Below are positions 1 to 8,443 of a DNA stretch of 64,000 nucleotides, one piece after another. Below the pieces are notes generated by a model. It was not told the origin of the DNA and ran no database searches. It saw only the letters and a program-made list of their open reading frames with translations. Source of the DNA: Flavobacterium hiemivividum. GTDB taxonomy: Bacteria; Bacteroidota; Bacteroidia; Flavobacteriales; Flavobacteriaceae. How positions within the stretch are numbered: position 1 is the first letter of the stretch; every line of letters starts with the position of its first letter. Position numbers and translations under genes: made by a program. The stretch spans positions 232,637-296,636 of the forward strand of contig NZ_SMFO01000004.1 in assembly GCF_004349145.1 (NCBI RefSeq), in the 5' to 3' direction.

Positions 1-54
1 GAAAAGTGATATGAAATTTAGTTTATGATTAGAATACTATATATAGGTGTACTA

Positions 55-666
55 TTATTTTTTCTTTCGTTTAAAAATCGACATTCCTTTGCCAAATAAA
101 TAAAATAAAATGGTTTTTACTTTTTCTTGTAAAGTTAAGCGCAGTAAAGAAAAAGCCTTTGTTATTTGTGCCTCGACTGTTTTAATCGAAACATCAAGAT
201 GTTCGGCAATTTCGACGTTGGTTAAACCTTCTTGCTTGCTTAAAATAAAAACCTCTTTGCATTTTGGAGGTAGATTATTAATTTCTTTGTTTAGAACGGT
301 CACTATTCGTTCCATGTCTTCGGCATTGTTTTCTTGAGCGGCTGTATTTAAAGCTTCAAAATAAGTTTTTTCGAGCGTAAACAGCGATTGGTTTTTACGG
401 TATTGATCGATAAACTCATTATATACTAGTTTATACAAAAAACTTTGGATGGAATGGCTCTGTTTTAATCTTGTGCGTTGTTCCCATACTTTAACAAAAA
501 CATTTTGAACGATGTCTTCGGCGGTATAAATATTCCTAATAAGACTATTTGCATAAACACAAAGTTTGTGATGATAAGTATTCATCAAGTACTCATATGC
601 TTTTTCGTCGCCTTTGCTCAGGCGTTCTATGAGAAAGTCATTATTATTAAAATCAGCGCTATTCAT
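55..666 (-). CDS. ECF RNA polymerase sigma factor (FecI-like, Bacteroidota type)
   Basis: Extracytoplasmic-function sigma-70 factor of 203 residues. Sigma region 2 covers roughly residues 25-90 (AEDIVQNVFVKVWEQR, then the SFLYKLVYNEFIDQYR helix). Region 4 covers about 125-178, with a helix-turn-helix around LTNVEIAEHLDVSIKTVEAQ. The C-terminus adds a basic tail (FKRKKK). It starts with ATG and diverges from the FecR-type gene across a 109-bp gap. In this family the factor is held by FecR and released when the neighbouring TonB-dependent receptor binds its ligand, then transcribes the receptor operon. Assignment to this receptor rests on position. The divergent order is less usual than the co-directional sigma-fecR-susC order. 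Confidence 0.93.
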   Translation of the reverse strand: MNSADFNNNDFLIERLSKGDEKAYEYLMNTYHHKLCVYANSLIRNIYTAEDIVQNVFVKVWEQRTRLKQSHSIQSFLYKLVYNEFIDQYRKNQSLFTLEKTYFEALNTAAQENNAEDMERIVTVLNKEINNLPPKCKEVFILSKQEGLTNVEIAEHLDVSIKTVEAQITKAFSLLRLTLQEKVKTILFYLFGKGMSIFKRKKK

Positions 667-775
667 GGAAGCAAAGGAAAGAAATTATCAGATAAAATTC
701 ATTCGAAATAAAAAAAAGATGAACTAATAATTAGGGTATTGGATTTGGGCTTCGTAGTAGTAAAAAAGAAAGTCC

Positions 776-1933
776 ATGATGACATTGAAAAAAGCAGAAC
801 GACTAATTGTAAAATTCATTACAAATCAAGCAAATTTAGAAGAGATTCAAGCTCTTACTGAATGGCTCGACGGGAATATGGATAATCAAATGGTGTTTAA
901 GGATTTCGTAAAAACAAATTATGCGATTGACTATGCTATGAACACATTTGATTCTAAGGCGACAAAAAAGGATCTATTGCAAAAAATTAGGGAGGAAAAC
1001 AATGTATTTCTAAGACGTAGATTTCAATCTTATTTGAAATATGCAGCTGTACTTGTAGTAGGTTTAAGTGCATTTTATTTTTATCAAAATAATAGTATTT
1101 TAAGTCAAAATGACGAAGTTTTAATTCCCAAAGAAGAATTGATTACACTACAATCTGATAACGGCGAAGTGCAGGTCATTAATCCAGCAATTTCTACAAG
1201 CATTACTAATAAGTTTGGACAGATCGTAGGGAAGCAAGATAAAAGTAAGATTATGTATTCAGATGAAGAATCTGATGGAGTTTTAGCATACAATACAATA
1301 AAGATCCCTTATGGGAAACGATTTCAGGTTGCATTATCAGATGGGACTATTGTACACTTAAATTCTGGAACTACATTAAAGTATCCTGTTCGATTTTTGA
1401 AAAATCAAAACCGACAAGTTTTTCTAACTGGAGAAGCATTTTTTGAAGTTGCCAAAGACAAAGCACATCCATTTACTGTAAATACTCGAGAAATGAATGT
1501 TGAAGTTCTAGGTACTAAATTTAATATGAGTACCTATCCAGAAGACCTTACCTCTGATGTAGTACTTGTAGAGGGAAGTGTAGGACTATATAAAGATCAA
1601 AAAACGACTAATAACTTAGTGAAATTAACTCCTGGTCTAAAAGGTTCGAATACTAAAGGACAACAAAATATTTTTACCGAAAAAGTAAACACTGATATTT
1701 ATACTGCATGGGTCACAGGAAGTTTAGTTTTCAAGAACATGCCTTTTGATGCCATTATCAAAAAATTAGAACGCCATTATAACGTGACTTTTATTAATAA
1801 AAATAAAACGCTTGGAAAAGAAGTTTTTAGTGCGCGTTTTGATAATGAGCCTATTGCTGTAGTACTTAAGTTTCTTAATGATAGCTACGCCATCAATTAT
1901 AAAATAAAAGACAATACAATTATAATTCAATAA
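776..1933 (+). CDS. FecR family anti-sigma factor / transmembrane signal transducer
   Basis: A 385-residue inner-membrane regulator. A cytoplasmic N-terminal domain (1-80) should bind the sigma factor. One transmembrane helix lies at about 86-103, a FecR domain at about 175-270 (PYGKRFQVALSDGTIVHLNS, then GEAFFEVAKD) and a DUF4974-type domain at about 315-385. Two adjacent ATG codons (776 and 779) could each start it. The periplasmic C-terminus is expected to contact the STN domain of the SusC protein encoded 151 bp downstream, passing ligand occupancy to the sigma factor. Domain order and position fit this well, but the ligand is unknown. Confidence 0.93.
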   Translation: MMTLKKAERLIVKFITNQANLEEIQALTEWLDGNMDNQMVFKDFVKTNYAIDYAMNTFDSKATKKDLLQKIREENNVFLRRRFQSYLKYAAVLVVGLSAFYFYQNNSILSQNDEVLIPKEELITLQSDNGEVQVINPAISTSITNKFGQIVGKQDKSKIMYSDEESDGVLAYNTIKIPYGKRFQVALSDGTIVHLNSGTTLKYPVRFLKNQNRQVFLTGEAFFEVAKDKAHPFTVNTREMNVEVLGTKFNMSTYPEDLTSDVVLVEGSVGLYKDQKTTNNLVKLTPGLKGSNTKGQQNIFTEKVNTDIYTAWVTGSLVFKNMPFDAIIKKLERHYNVTFINKNKTLGKEVFSARFDNEPIAVVLKFLNDSYAINYKIKDNTIIIQ

Positions 1934-2084
1934 AAATCCAATACTGTTGCCTATGATGTAAAACCAAGAACTAAGGTCGTTTGTACCGCTAAGTAAAAGA
2001 GATTGTAAATGCTCGAATATTGGCCGGTAAATAAGCGTAATAATTTAACTAAACTAACCGCATTAAAAAAAAACATTTGAAAGT

Positions 2085-5000
2085 ATGAAAAAACTATCTA
2101 AGAGCACCAGGTTTGATAAACCTTTTTTTAAATTTGATTTAAAAATGAAACTAACCACTTTATTATTACTTACTACCTTGTCCGTAGTTCATGCCACTGG
2201 ACTTTATTCCCAAAAAACAAAGGTTTCATTAATAGCCAATAATATTGAGGTGGCCAAAGTCATTGAAAAAATTGAAAGTGAAACTGACTATAAATTCATT
2301 TTTAACAATAGATCTGTTAATCTCGATCGTACAATAGATATTAAAGTAAAAGACGAAACTATTAATTCAGTCTTGAATATTTTATTTAAAGGAACAAGCA
2401 CAGATTACAAAGTAACTGGAACGCATATTGTTTTAACTTCAAAACAAGAACCGATTTCGAATCAATTTAGCAATTCTAAGGCAAATGCGGATATTGTTAT
2501 AAGAGGAACAGTGACGGATGAAATGGGACTTCCTTTAGTGGGTGTTTCTATCGCTGTTAGAGGCACCTCCCAAGGAACATTTACAAACTTTGATGGTAAA
2601 TTTGAATTAGCACTAACTGAAAAAGGAAAAATTTTAGTCTTTTCACATTTGGGTTATAAGCCAGCAAGTTTAAAAATCACGAATCAAACGGATGTAAATA
2701 TAGTTCTTGAAGCAGAAGTTAATGAGCTTGAGGAAGTAGTGCTAGTAGGTTATGGTAATCAAAAACGTACTGAGTTTTCGGGAGCTGTTTCATCTGTAAG
2801 TACTAAGGATATTGTGCAGGCTGCAACTGGAACTATAGGATTTGACAGAGCCTTAGGTGGTTTAGTAAAAGGATTACAAGTATCTCAAAATACGGGTCGT
2901 CCGGGTGCACCAGTTCGTATCAATATTAGAGGAATTACTTCACCACTATCTGCTGGAGGATTGAATCAGCCATTATTTGTTATTGATGGAGTGCCATTTA
3001 ATATTGATGCAATGCAAGGAGCAAATCCATTGTCGACATTGAATCCTAATGATATTGAAAGCTTTGATGTATTGAAAGATGCTGGAGCAACTGCTATCTA
3101 CGGTTCACGCGGAGCCAATGGTGTAATAATCATCAAAACAAAAAGAGGTAAAAAAGGGCAAGCGCCAAGAGTGAATTTTTCATACGCAACTACTTTAGCT
3201 CAACCTGTAAAAACGGTTGGAGTATTAAATGCTAGTCAATATAAAAATTACTACAACTTATTGTTATCTAATACAGTAGGAGCTATGAATAGCGGTCAAT
3301 TAGATCCTTTTGTTTCTTTTGATTTAGAGGGTATTGCTAATGTGGCAATTGACTGGGATACCTTCATGGTAAATTATGATGGTATAAAAGACGATTATTT
3401 TGGTACTGCCGATACGGATTGGAACAAAGAAGTTTTTAGAAGTATGGCAATAACAAGACAAGCTAATTTAAGTTTGAGTGGTGGTAGCGATAAAACGAAT
3501 TACAATTTCAGTTCTTCTTTTATTGACCAGGAAGGTTTAACAGTTAATGATGAATTTAAACAATATAATTTAGGACTTTCTGTAGATACAGAGTTGAGTG
3601 ACTATGTAAGATTAGGAAGTTCGATAAATGTAGGACATACTGAGGCAAATTCAGGTGAGAATGATATTTTAAATCAGTTCACAGTTAACACTTCTATCGC
3701 CCGTGCTCGTCCTGATCTACCTGTGAGAGATGAGAACGGAAAATTATTAGGGCAAATGGATTGGCAATATGCCTTTTTCCCAACAATGGAGCCGAATCCA
3801 TTAATGCGTCTAAGCAACAAGACAAACAATAAGTCTTATAACTTAATTAGTAGTGCTTACCTAGAAGTAGAGCCATTAAAAGATTTAAAGATTAAAACAG
3901 ATGTAAATGCTTCGGTATTTTACAATAGAAATAGCTCTTTTATTCCAAAAATTTCAGAGACAGATTTTCTGTTTTTTCCTAACGATTCTTACTTAAGTGA
4001 AGATGATGGTTTGGTTTCAAATGTTACAACGAATCTTACTGCTAATTATGAGTTTAATATTTCAGATCATAAAATAGGTTTATTAGCAGGAGCTGCTTGG
4101 GACAATACCAACTTTAATAGTAAGAGTAATTTTTATGCCGGTTTTCCAGATGATGAGGTTTTAATCAATGCTTCTGCAGCAAGAACTGTAATAGGTTATT
4201 CTAGTAATAGAGTTGAAACAGGATTGTATTCTTTGTTTTCTCGTTTGAACTACGGTTATAAAAACTTATACAATGCCACTTTAAATTTTAGAACAGACAC
4301 TTCTTCAAAATTTGGTCCAGGTAATAAAAGAGGATATTTCCCCTCCTTATCTGCAAGTTGGAATGTTTCTAATGAAGAGTTTTTATTGGATAGTGAGAAA
4401 GTAAATGTTTTGAAATTAAGAGCGAGTATTGGTAGAGTAGGTTCTACAAATGTATCTGATTTTGCTTATTTACAGTTTTTTCAAACTCAATCTGGTAATA
4501 TTTACAATGGTAATTCAGCTGTTGTCCCTGAGGATAATTTTCCAAATCCTACTATAGGTTGGGAATCGACTGATGAGGTGAATTTAGGTCTAGACTTCGG
4601 GTTCTTCAATAACCGTTTGAAAGGTAGTGTAGATGTTTACGATAGAAAAACTACTGACGCTTTAACTAGAACACCTAGTCCAAAGGAGTTAGGTCCTGCT
4701 ACTTATTATTCAAACTTTATGGATGTAACTAATAGAGGAGTTGAAGTAAGCATAGGCGGTGATATCGTAAGAAGTGAAGACTTTGTTTGGTCTACCAATG
4801 TAAACTGGTCGTTTAACAGAAATAAATTGGTGAAATTAAACGGTGCTAGTATCAACCCATTTCAGTTGGACTACTATATTGAAGGTCAGCCAGTAGGTAC
4901 GATTAAAGGATATAAAGTGGCTAAGATTTTTCAAACTCAAGACGAAGTAGATGCGTTAAATAATGCTTCGCCAACAGGGATTTATGATAAAATGTCAACT

Positions 5001-5588
5001 AGTGTGGGAGATTTCATGATGGAAGACGTAAATGGAGACGGTCAAATCACAATTGATGACAGAGCTATAATCGGGAATATCCAACCAGACTTTTTTGGTG
5101 GAATTTCAAATACATTTGCTTATAAAAATTTTAGCCTTAATGCTTTGTTACAGTATTCAGTAGGAGCAAAATCGATTTGGAATGCAATTCCTACGGGAGT
5201 TTACAATTCATTGGGTGAAAATAAATACAGTGAGTATGCATTAAATACTTGGACTCCAGAAAATCCAAATGCTCGTTATGCAAAAGCACTTTATTCAGAT
5301 CCGTCTGCTAATGGTAGAGTTTCAGATAGATATATATATGACACATCTTACTTGCGTTTAAGAAGCCTACAGTTTAGCTACAATTTTGAACAACAATTGT
5401 TAGATAAAATTGGTGTTGATAGAGCGACACTTACGTTGACAGGAACAAATTTAGTAACATGGACAAAATGGCCTGGAATAGACCCTGAAACTTTTTCAGA
5501 AAGAGGTACAATTACAGATCAAATAAACAATGAAGATCCGTATCCATTAGCTAAGTCATTCTCGTTAGGAATTCAAGTTCAATTTTAA
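2085..5588 (+). CDS. SusC/RagA family TonB-linked outer-membrane receptor with STN signalling domain
   Basis: TonB-dependent transporter of 1,167 residues. An extended signal region with a hydrophobic core at about 22-40 is followed by an STN domain (about 50-118), the part that signals to FecR proteins. Next come a carboxypeptidase-regulatory-like beta domain (about 138-208), the SusC signature around EVVLVGYGNQKR, the plug (VFVIDGVPF-type segment and DVLKDAGATAIYGSRGANGVI) and a 22-strand barrel ending in an aromatic residue (IQVQF). It pairs with the SusD gene 12 bp downstream. The family imports oligosaccharides, peptides or other large ligands. No polysaccharide-degrading enzyme is nearby, while a peptidase and thiol-redox proteins follow, so a peptide-like substrate is a reasonable but unproven guess. 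Confidence 0.96.
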   Translation: MKKLSKSTRFDKPFFKFDLKMKLTTLLLLTTLSVVHATGLYSQKTKVSLIANNIEVAKVIEKIESETDYKFIFNNRSVNLDRTIDIKVKDETINSVLNILFKGTSTDYKVTGTHIVLTSKQEPISNQFSNSKANADIVIRGTVTDEMGLPLVGVSIAVRGTSQGTFTNFDGKFELALTEKGKILVFSHLGYKPASLKITNQTDVNIVLEAEVNELEEVVLVGYGNQKRTEFSGAVSSVSTKDIVQAATGTIGFDRALGGLVKGLQVSQNTGRPGAPVRINIRGITSPLSAGGLNQPLFVIDGVPFNIDAMQGANPLSTLNPNDIESFDVLKDAGATAIYGSRGANGVIIIKTKRGKKGQAPRVNFSYATTLAQPVKTVGVLNASQYKNYYNLLLSNTVGAMNSGQLDPFVSFDLEGIANVAIDWDTFMVNYDGIKDDYFGTADTDWNKEVFRSMAITRQANLSLSGGSDKTNYNFSSSFIDQEGLTVNDEFKQYNLGLSVDTELSDYVRLGSSINVGHTEANSGENDILNQFTVNTSIARARPDLPVRDENGKLLGQMDWQYAFFPTMEPNPLMRLSNKTNNKSYNLISSAYLEVEPLKDLKIKTDVNASVFYNRNSSFIPKISETDFLFFPNDSYLSEDDGLVSNVTTNLTANYEFNISDHKIGLLAGAAWDNTNFNSKSNFYAGFPDDEVLINASAARTVIGYSSNRVETGLYSLFSRLNYGYKNLYNATLNFRTDTSSKFGPGNKRGYFPSLSASWNVSNEEFLLDSEKVNVLKLRASIGRVGSTNVSDFAYLQFFQTQSGNIYNGNSAVVPEDNFPNPTIGWESTDEVNLGLDFGFFNNRLKGSVDVYDRKTTDALTRTPSPKELGPATYYSNFMDVTNRGVEVSIGGDIVRSEDFVWSTNVNWSFNRNKLVKLNGASINPFQLDYYIEGQPVGTIKGYKVAKIFQTQDEVDALNNASPTGIYDKMSTSVGDFMMEDVNGDGQITIDDRAIIGNIQPDFFGGISNTFAYKNFSLNALLQYSVGAKSIWNAIPTGVYNSLGENKYSEYALNTWTPENPNARYAKALYSDPSANGRVSDRYIYDTSYLRLRSLQFSYNFEQQLLDKIGVDRATLTLTGTNLVTWTKWPGIDPETFSERGTITDQINNEDPYPLAKSFSLGIQVQF

Positions 5589-5600
5589 ATTTAAGTACAG

Positions 5601-7019
5601 ATGAAACAACATATAAGAAAAATAAATACTGTTTTAATTTTTGCAATTGCAGCAACAATTACTAGCTGTAACATTGACGACATAAAACCACAAAATAAAT
5701 TAACAACAGAAAACACAGTAAGAGATGAAGCTTCGGCTCAGATGGTTCTTAATGGTGTTTACGATTTAGGAAGAGAGTTTGATGTTAGTTTTTTTCCATT
5801 GCATTTAGCTGCTTTGGGTAATGAAGGTACAATTTCAGGATTTATGAGCGGTAGTAAAGGCTTCAATGTTAATGAAGTTCCTGTTGATAATGTCTTTTTA
5901 GGAAATTTGTATAACGGTCACTATAAGATTATCAATTCCTGTAATTTTTTGATTCAGGAGTTAGAAGCAGGTAAGGCTATTGGTATTTCTGAAACCAAAA
6001 AAGGAGAGATGCTTGCTGAGGCTAAGTTTCAACGTGCTTTTACACATTTTAATTTACTGCGTTATTTTGGGGAGTTTTATAATTTAAACTCAACTTACGG
6101 AATAGTTTTAAAAACAACATTTTCAACAAAACTTGAAGCTAAACCTAGAAATACCGTTGCAGAGGTGTACAAGCAAATCGAAGATGACTTGATTTTTGCT
6201 GCAGCAAATGGACCTGTTTATGTGGAGCATTTCTACTCAGGAAGCCTTGCGGCCAAAGCATTATTGTCTAAAGTATATTTGTACGAAAAGAAATTTACTG
6301 AGGCAGCAACATTAGCAGAAGAAGTGATCAACAATAGTGAAGGTTATGCTTTAGAAGACAACTATGCTGATATTTTTAGCAATAGTTTTAACTCGTCAGA
6401 AGTTATTTTCGCACCATTTACTGGTCCGGATAACGAGGGAAAAACACAAATGAGCCAAGTAAACAGAACAACTTACAGTCAGTCATTGCGAACTTTAGCC
6501 GATGCTCAAGTAGGAACTTCAACTAATGGTAGTTTATCTGGTGCTGGCTCCGGTTATGACCCACGTTTCTCGTTTGCTTACAGTAACGCTACAAAAAAAT
6601 CTAACGGTAATGGAAAATATCCATTTCTAGATCAAATATCTTCTCAAGGAAATACATTGTATCATTTACGCCTTGCTGAAATATATTTAGTTAAGGCAGA
6701 AGCAGAAGCACGTAGAACTGGTGGGGATTTAGGGAACGCATTGGGACGACTTAACGAAATTAGAGATCGTGCGGGAGTTACTGCAAAAGTTCTTACTACT
6801 AAGGCAACTTTATTAGAAGACATACGCAACGAAAAATTATTGGAACTTTTCTTCGAAAACGGTGAAGGTTGGTTTGATATTGTTCGTTATCATTCACAAG
6901 GAAATCTAACTGCCTCAGCTGTAAAAGCTTCATTAGTATCCGAAAATCAGTTTGTGTTACCTATGCCTCTGGATGTTATAACAGGGAATAATACAATTAT
7001 TCAAAATAAAGGCTATTAA
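5601..7019 (+). CDS. RagB/SusD family nutrient-uptake outer-membrane lipoprotein
   Basis: Surface lipoprotein of 472 residues that caps the SusC barrel and captures substrate. The lipobox cysteine is C23 (TITSC), followed by the usual SusD opening with acidic and Asn residues. TPR-like helices carry the family's typical segments (AEAKFQRAFTHFNLLRYFG, RLAEIYLVKAEAEARR, RNEKLLELFFENGEGWFDIVRY). It starts 12 bp after susC and is surely cotranscribed with it. A long hairpin follows the stop codon. Ligand specificity cannot be read from the sequence. Confidence 0.95.
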   Translation: MKQHIRKINTVLIFAIAATITSCNIDDIKPQNKLTTENTVRDEASAQMVLNGVYDLGREFDVSFFPLHLAALGNEGTISGFMSGSKGFNVNEVPVDNVFLGNLYNGHYKIINSCNFLIQELEAGKAIGISETKKGEMLAEAKFQRAFTHFNLLRYFGEFYNLNSTYGIVLKTTFSTKLEAKPRNTVAEVYKQIEDDLIFAAANGPVYVEHFYSGSLAAKALLSKVYLYEKKFTEAATLAEEVINNSEGYALEDNYADIFSNSFNSSEVIFAPFTGPDNEGKTQMSQVNRTTYSQSLRTLADAQVGTSTNGSLSGAGSGYDPRFSFAYSNATKKSNGNGKYPFLDQISSQGNTLYHLRLAEIYLVKAEAEARRTGGDLGNALGRLNEIRDRAGVTAKVLTTKATLLEDIRNEKLLELFFENGEGWFDIVRYHSQGNLTASAVKASLVSENQFVLPMPLDVITGNNTIIQNKGY

Positions 7020-7037
7020 GCCAGTGACAATTTTTAA

Positions 7038-7098
7038 AGGAGCGGTGTAATATATAGCTGTGATTATATAATATTCATAAGAATTGTACACCGTTCCT
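7038..7098 (+). terminator. Intercistronic hairpin between susD and tlpA
   Basis: A 12-bp stem pairs 7038-7049 with 7087-7098, with one G-T wobble. The AT-rich loop contains a second TATATA/TATATA pairing. The 3' arm is followed by GTTTTAAC, so the U-tract is short. It could be a partial terminator or an mRNA-stabilising element that separates susCD expression from the downstream genes. Confidence 0.5.
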
Positions 7099-7129
7099 GT
7101 TTTAACTATTAATTTTAAAATACCACAAA

Positions 7130-8161
7130 ATGAAAAATTTATCATTGTTAGCATTACTATTTGTTTTGCTTTCTTGCCAAGAAGTAATACCACAAAAAGA
7201 CTATGTAGTCGTTCACGGAAAAATTGAAAATCCAATTGAGGGACTAGGCGTAAGACTTTTTGATCCAGTTAGTTCAAAAGCAATTACGATTAAAGTTGCC
7301 GCTGACGGAACTTATAGAGATACTATTAAATTAGATAAACCTACTTTTTTTAATACCTTTTATGACAAATTTTTCAGTCTGTATCTTGCTAATGATATGG
7401 ATTTAGAAATTAATTTTGATGCTAAAAATGTTTCTAAAAGCCTTACTATTAAAGGAAAAGGAGAAAAAGAAAATGATTTCTTAAGAACCAAAGCTAAACT
7501 AGAAGGAGAATTGTATGGAGGCGATTATAATGCTTTTTTAAACGCAGAAAAAGAAGTGTTTGATACTAAAATCAATAAATTCAGTACGGACTTTAAGGCG
7601 GCACTTGAGCAAAAAAAATCAGAGCTTGATACTTCCTTCGTTAGTTCTCAACTTAAAATGATCGAAGAATTAAAAAAGGGTATTGCACAACAATATGCTG
7701 ACGCGCAAAGAAACAAAAGTGAGTTAGGAGCAGGCATGCAATCACCAGATTTTAAAAATTATATCAATTATGACGGTGGAAAATCATCGCTTTCAGACTT
7801 TAGAGGAAGCTATGTTTTTATTGATGTTTGGGCAACATGGTGTGGACCTTGCAAATATGAGTTCCCTTTTATAGGAAAAGTGGAGAAAGCTTTCCATGAC
7901 AAAAACATAAAATTTGTAAGTATATCTGTAGACCGTTTGAAAGACGAACAAAAATGGCGTGATATGATTAAAGCCGAAGGCCTATCAGGAATCCATCTTT
8001 TGGCCGACAAAGAAATAGAGTCTGCGTTTACTGCAGGTTATTATATTCAAGGAATTCCTCGTTTTATAGTTTTAGATAAAGAAGGAAAAATCATCAATGC
8101 TGATGCGCCAAGACCTTCTGAACCTGCATTGACCGATCTACTAAACTCATTAGACATGTAG
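7130..8161 (+). CDS. TlpA-family thiol:disulfide oxidoreductase, lipoprotein, with DUF4369-like N-terminus
   Basis: A 343-residue envelope protein with a lipobox (LLSC, C16), an N-terminal beta domain of the DUF4369 type (about 20-125), a Lys/Glu-rich helical spacer and a C-terminal thioredoxin fold. The active site is CGPC at 238-241 (WATWCGPC), with the cis-Pro segment at GIPRFIVL. TlpA-type proteins reduce periplasmic disulfides using electrons from DsbD/CcdA-like proteins. A close paralogue lies at 13467-14480; the two share the WATWCGPC block, KFVSISVD/EFVSISVD and the near-identical ADAPRPS tail. The two copies flank the M16 peptidase and DsbD genes. The substrate is unknown; the SusCD cargo or the peptidase are candidates. 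Confidence 0.92.
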   Translation: MKNLSLLALLFVLLSCQEVIPQKDYVVVHGKIENPIEGLGVRLFDPVSSKAITIKVAADGTYRDTIKLDKPTFFNTFYDKFFSLYLANDMDLEINFDAKNVSKSLTIKGKGEKENDFLRTKAKLEGELYGGDYNAFLNAEKEVFDTKINKFSTDFKAALEQKKSELDTSFVSSQLKMIEELKKGIAQQYADAQRNKSELGAGMQSPDFKNYINYDGGKSSLSDFRGSYVFIDVWATWCGPCKYEFPFIGKVEKAFHDKNIKFVSISVDRLKDEQKWRDMIKAEGLSGIHLLADKEIESAFTAGYYIQGIPRFIVLDKEGKIINADAPRPSEPALTDLLNSLDM

Positions 8162-8200
8162 TTTTTCGAAAGTGAAAAGCTATCTTTTATAAAATGTTGA

Positions 8201-8236
8201 TTTAAAACTAGAGTATTTAGCTTCTCTAGTTTTAAA
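8201..8236 (+). terminator. Candidate terminator after the first tlpA
   Basis: A perfect 13-bp stem pairs 8201-8213 with 8224-8236 around a 10-nt loop. The stem ends in TTTTAAA followed by a T-rich stretch, though not a clean U-run. The 282-bp gap up to the peptidase gene holds no other supported feature. Confidence 0.5.
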
Positions 8237-8443
8237 TTACATTTCAAATTAAATCAAAAAAAATTTCATTGGTTACCCTGAACTGTTTCGAATACCTTTT
8301 CTCTTAAAAATTTATTTTAAAAGAAGACGGTAAATGAATCATTTGTATAATTAAATCTTGTTTCGCTACCAAAACCACTTATCAACCAAAGGAAGGAAAC
8401 TTCTAAATAAATAAGATATACAACCATAACTATTAAATTAAAC

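Noticed and set aside
6957..7235. Minus-strand 92-residue ORF across the susD-tlpA gap
   Set aside because: It overlaps two well-supported genes and the intercistronic hairpin, with no domain similarity.
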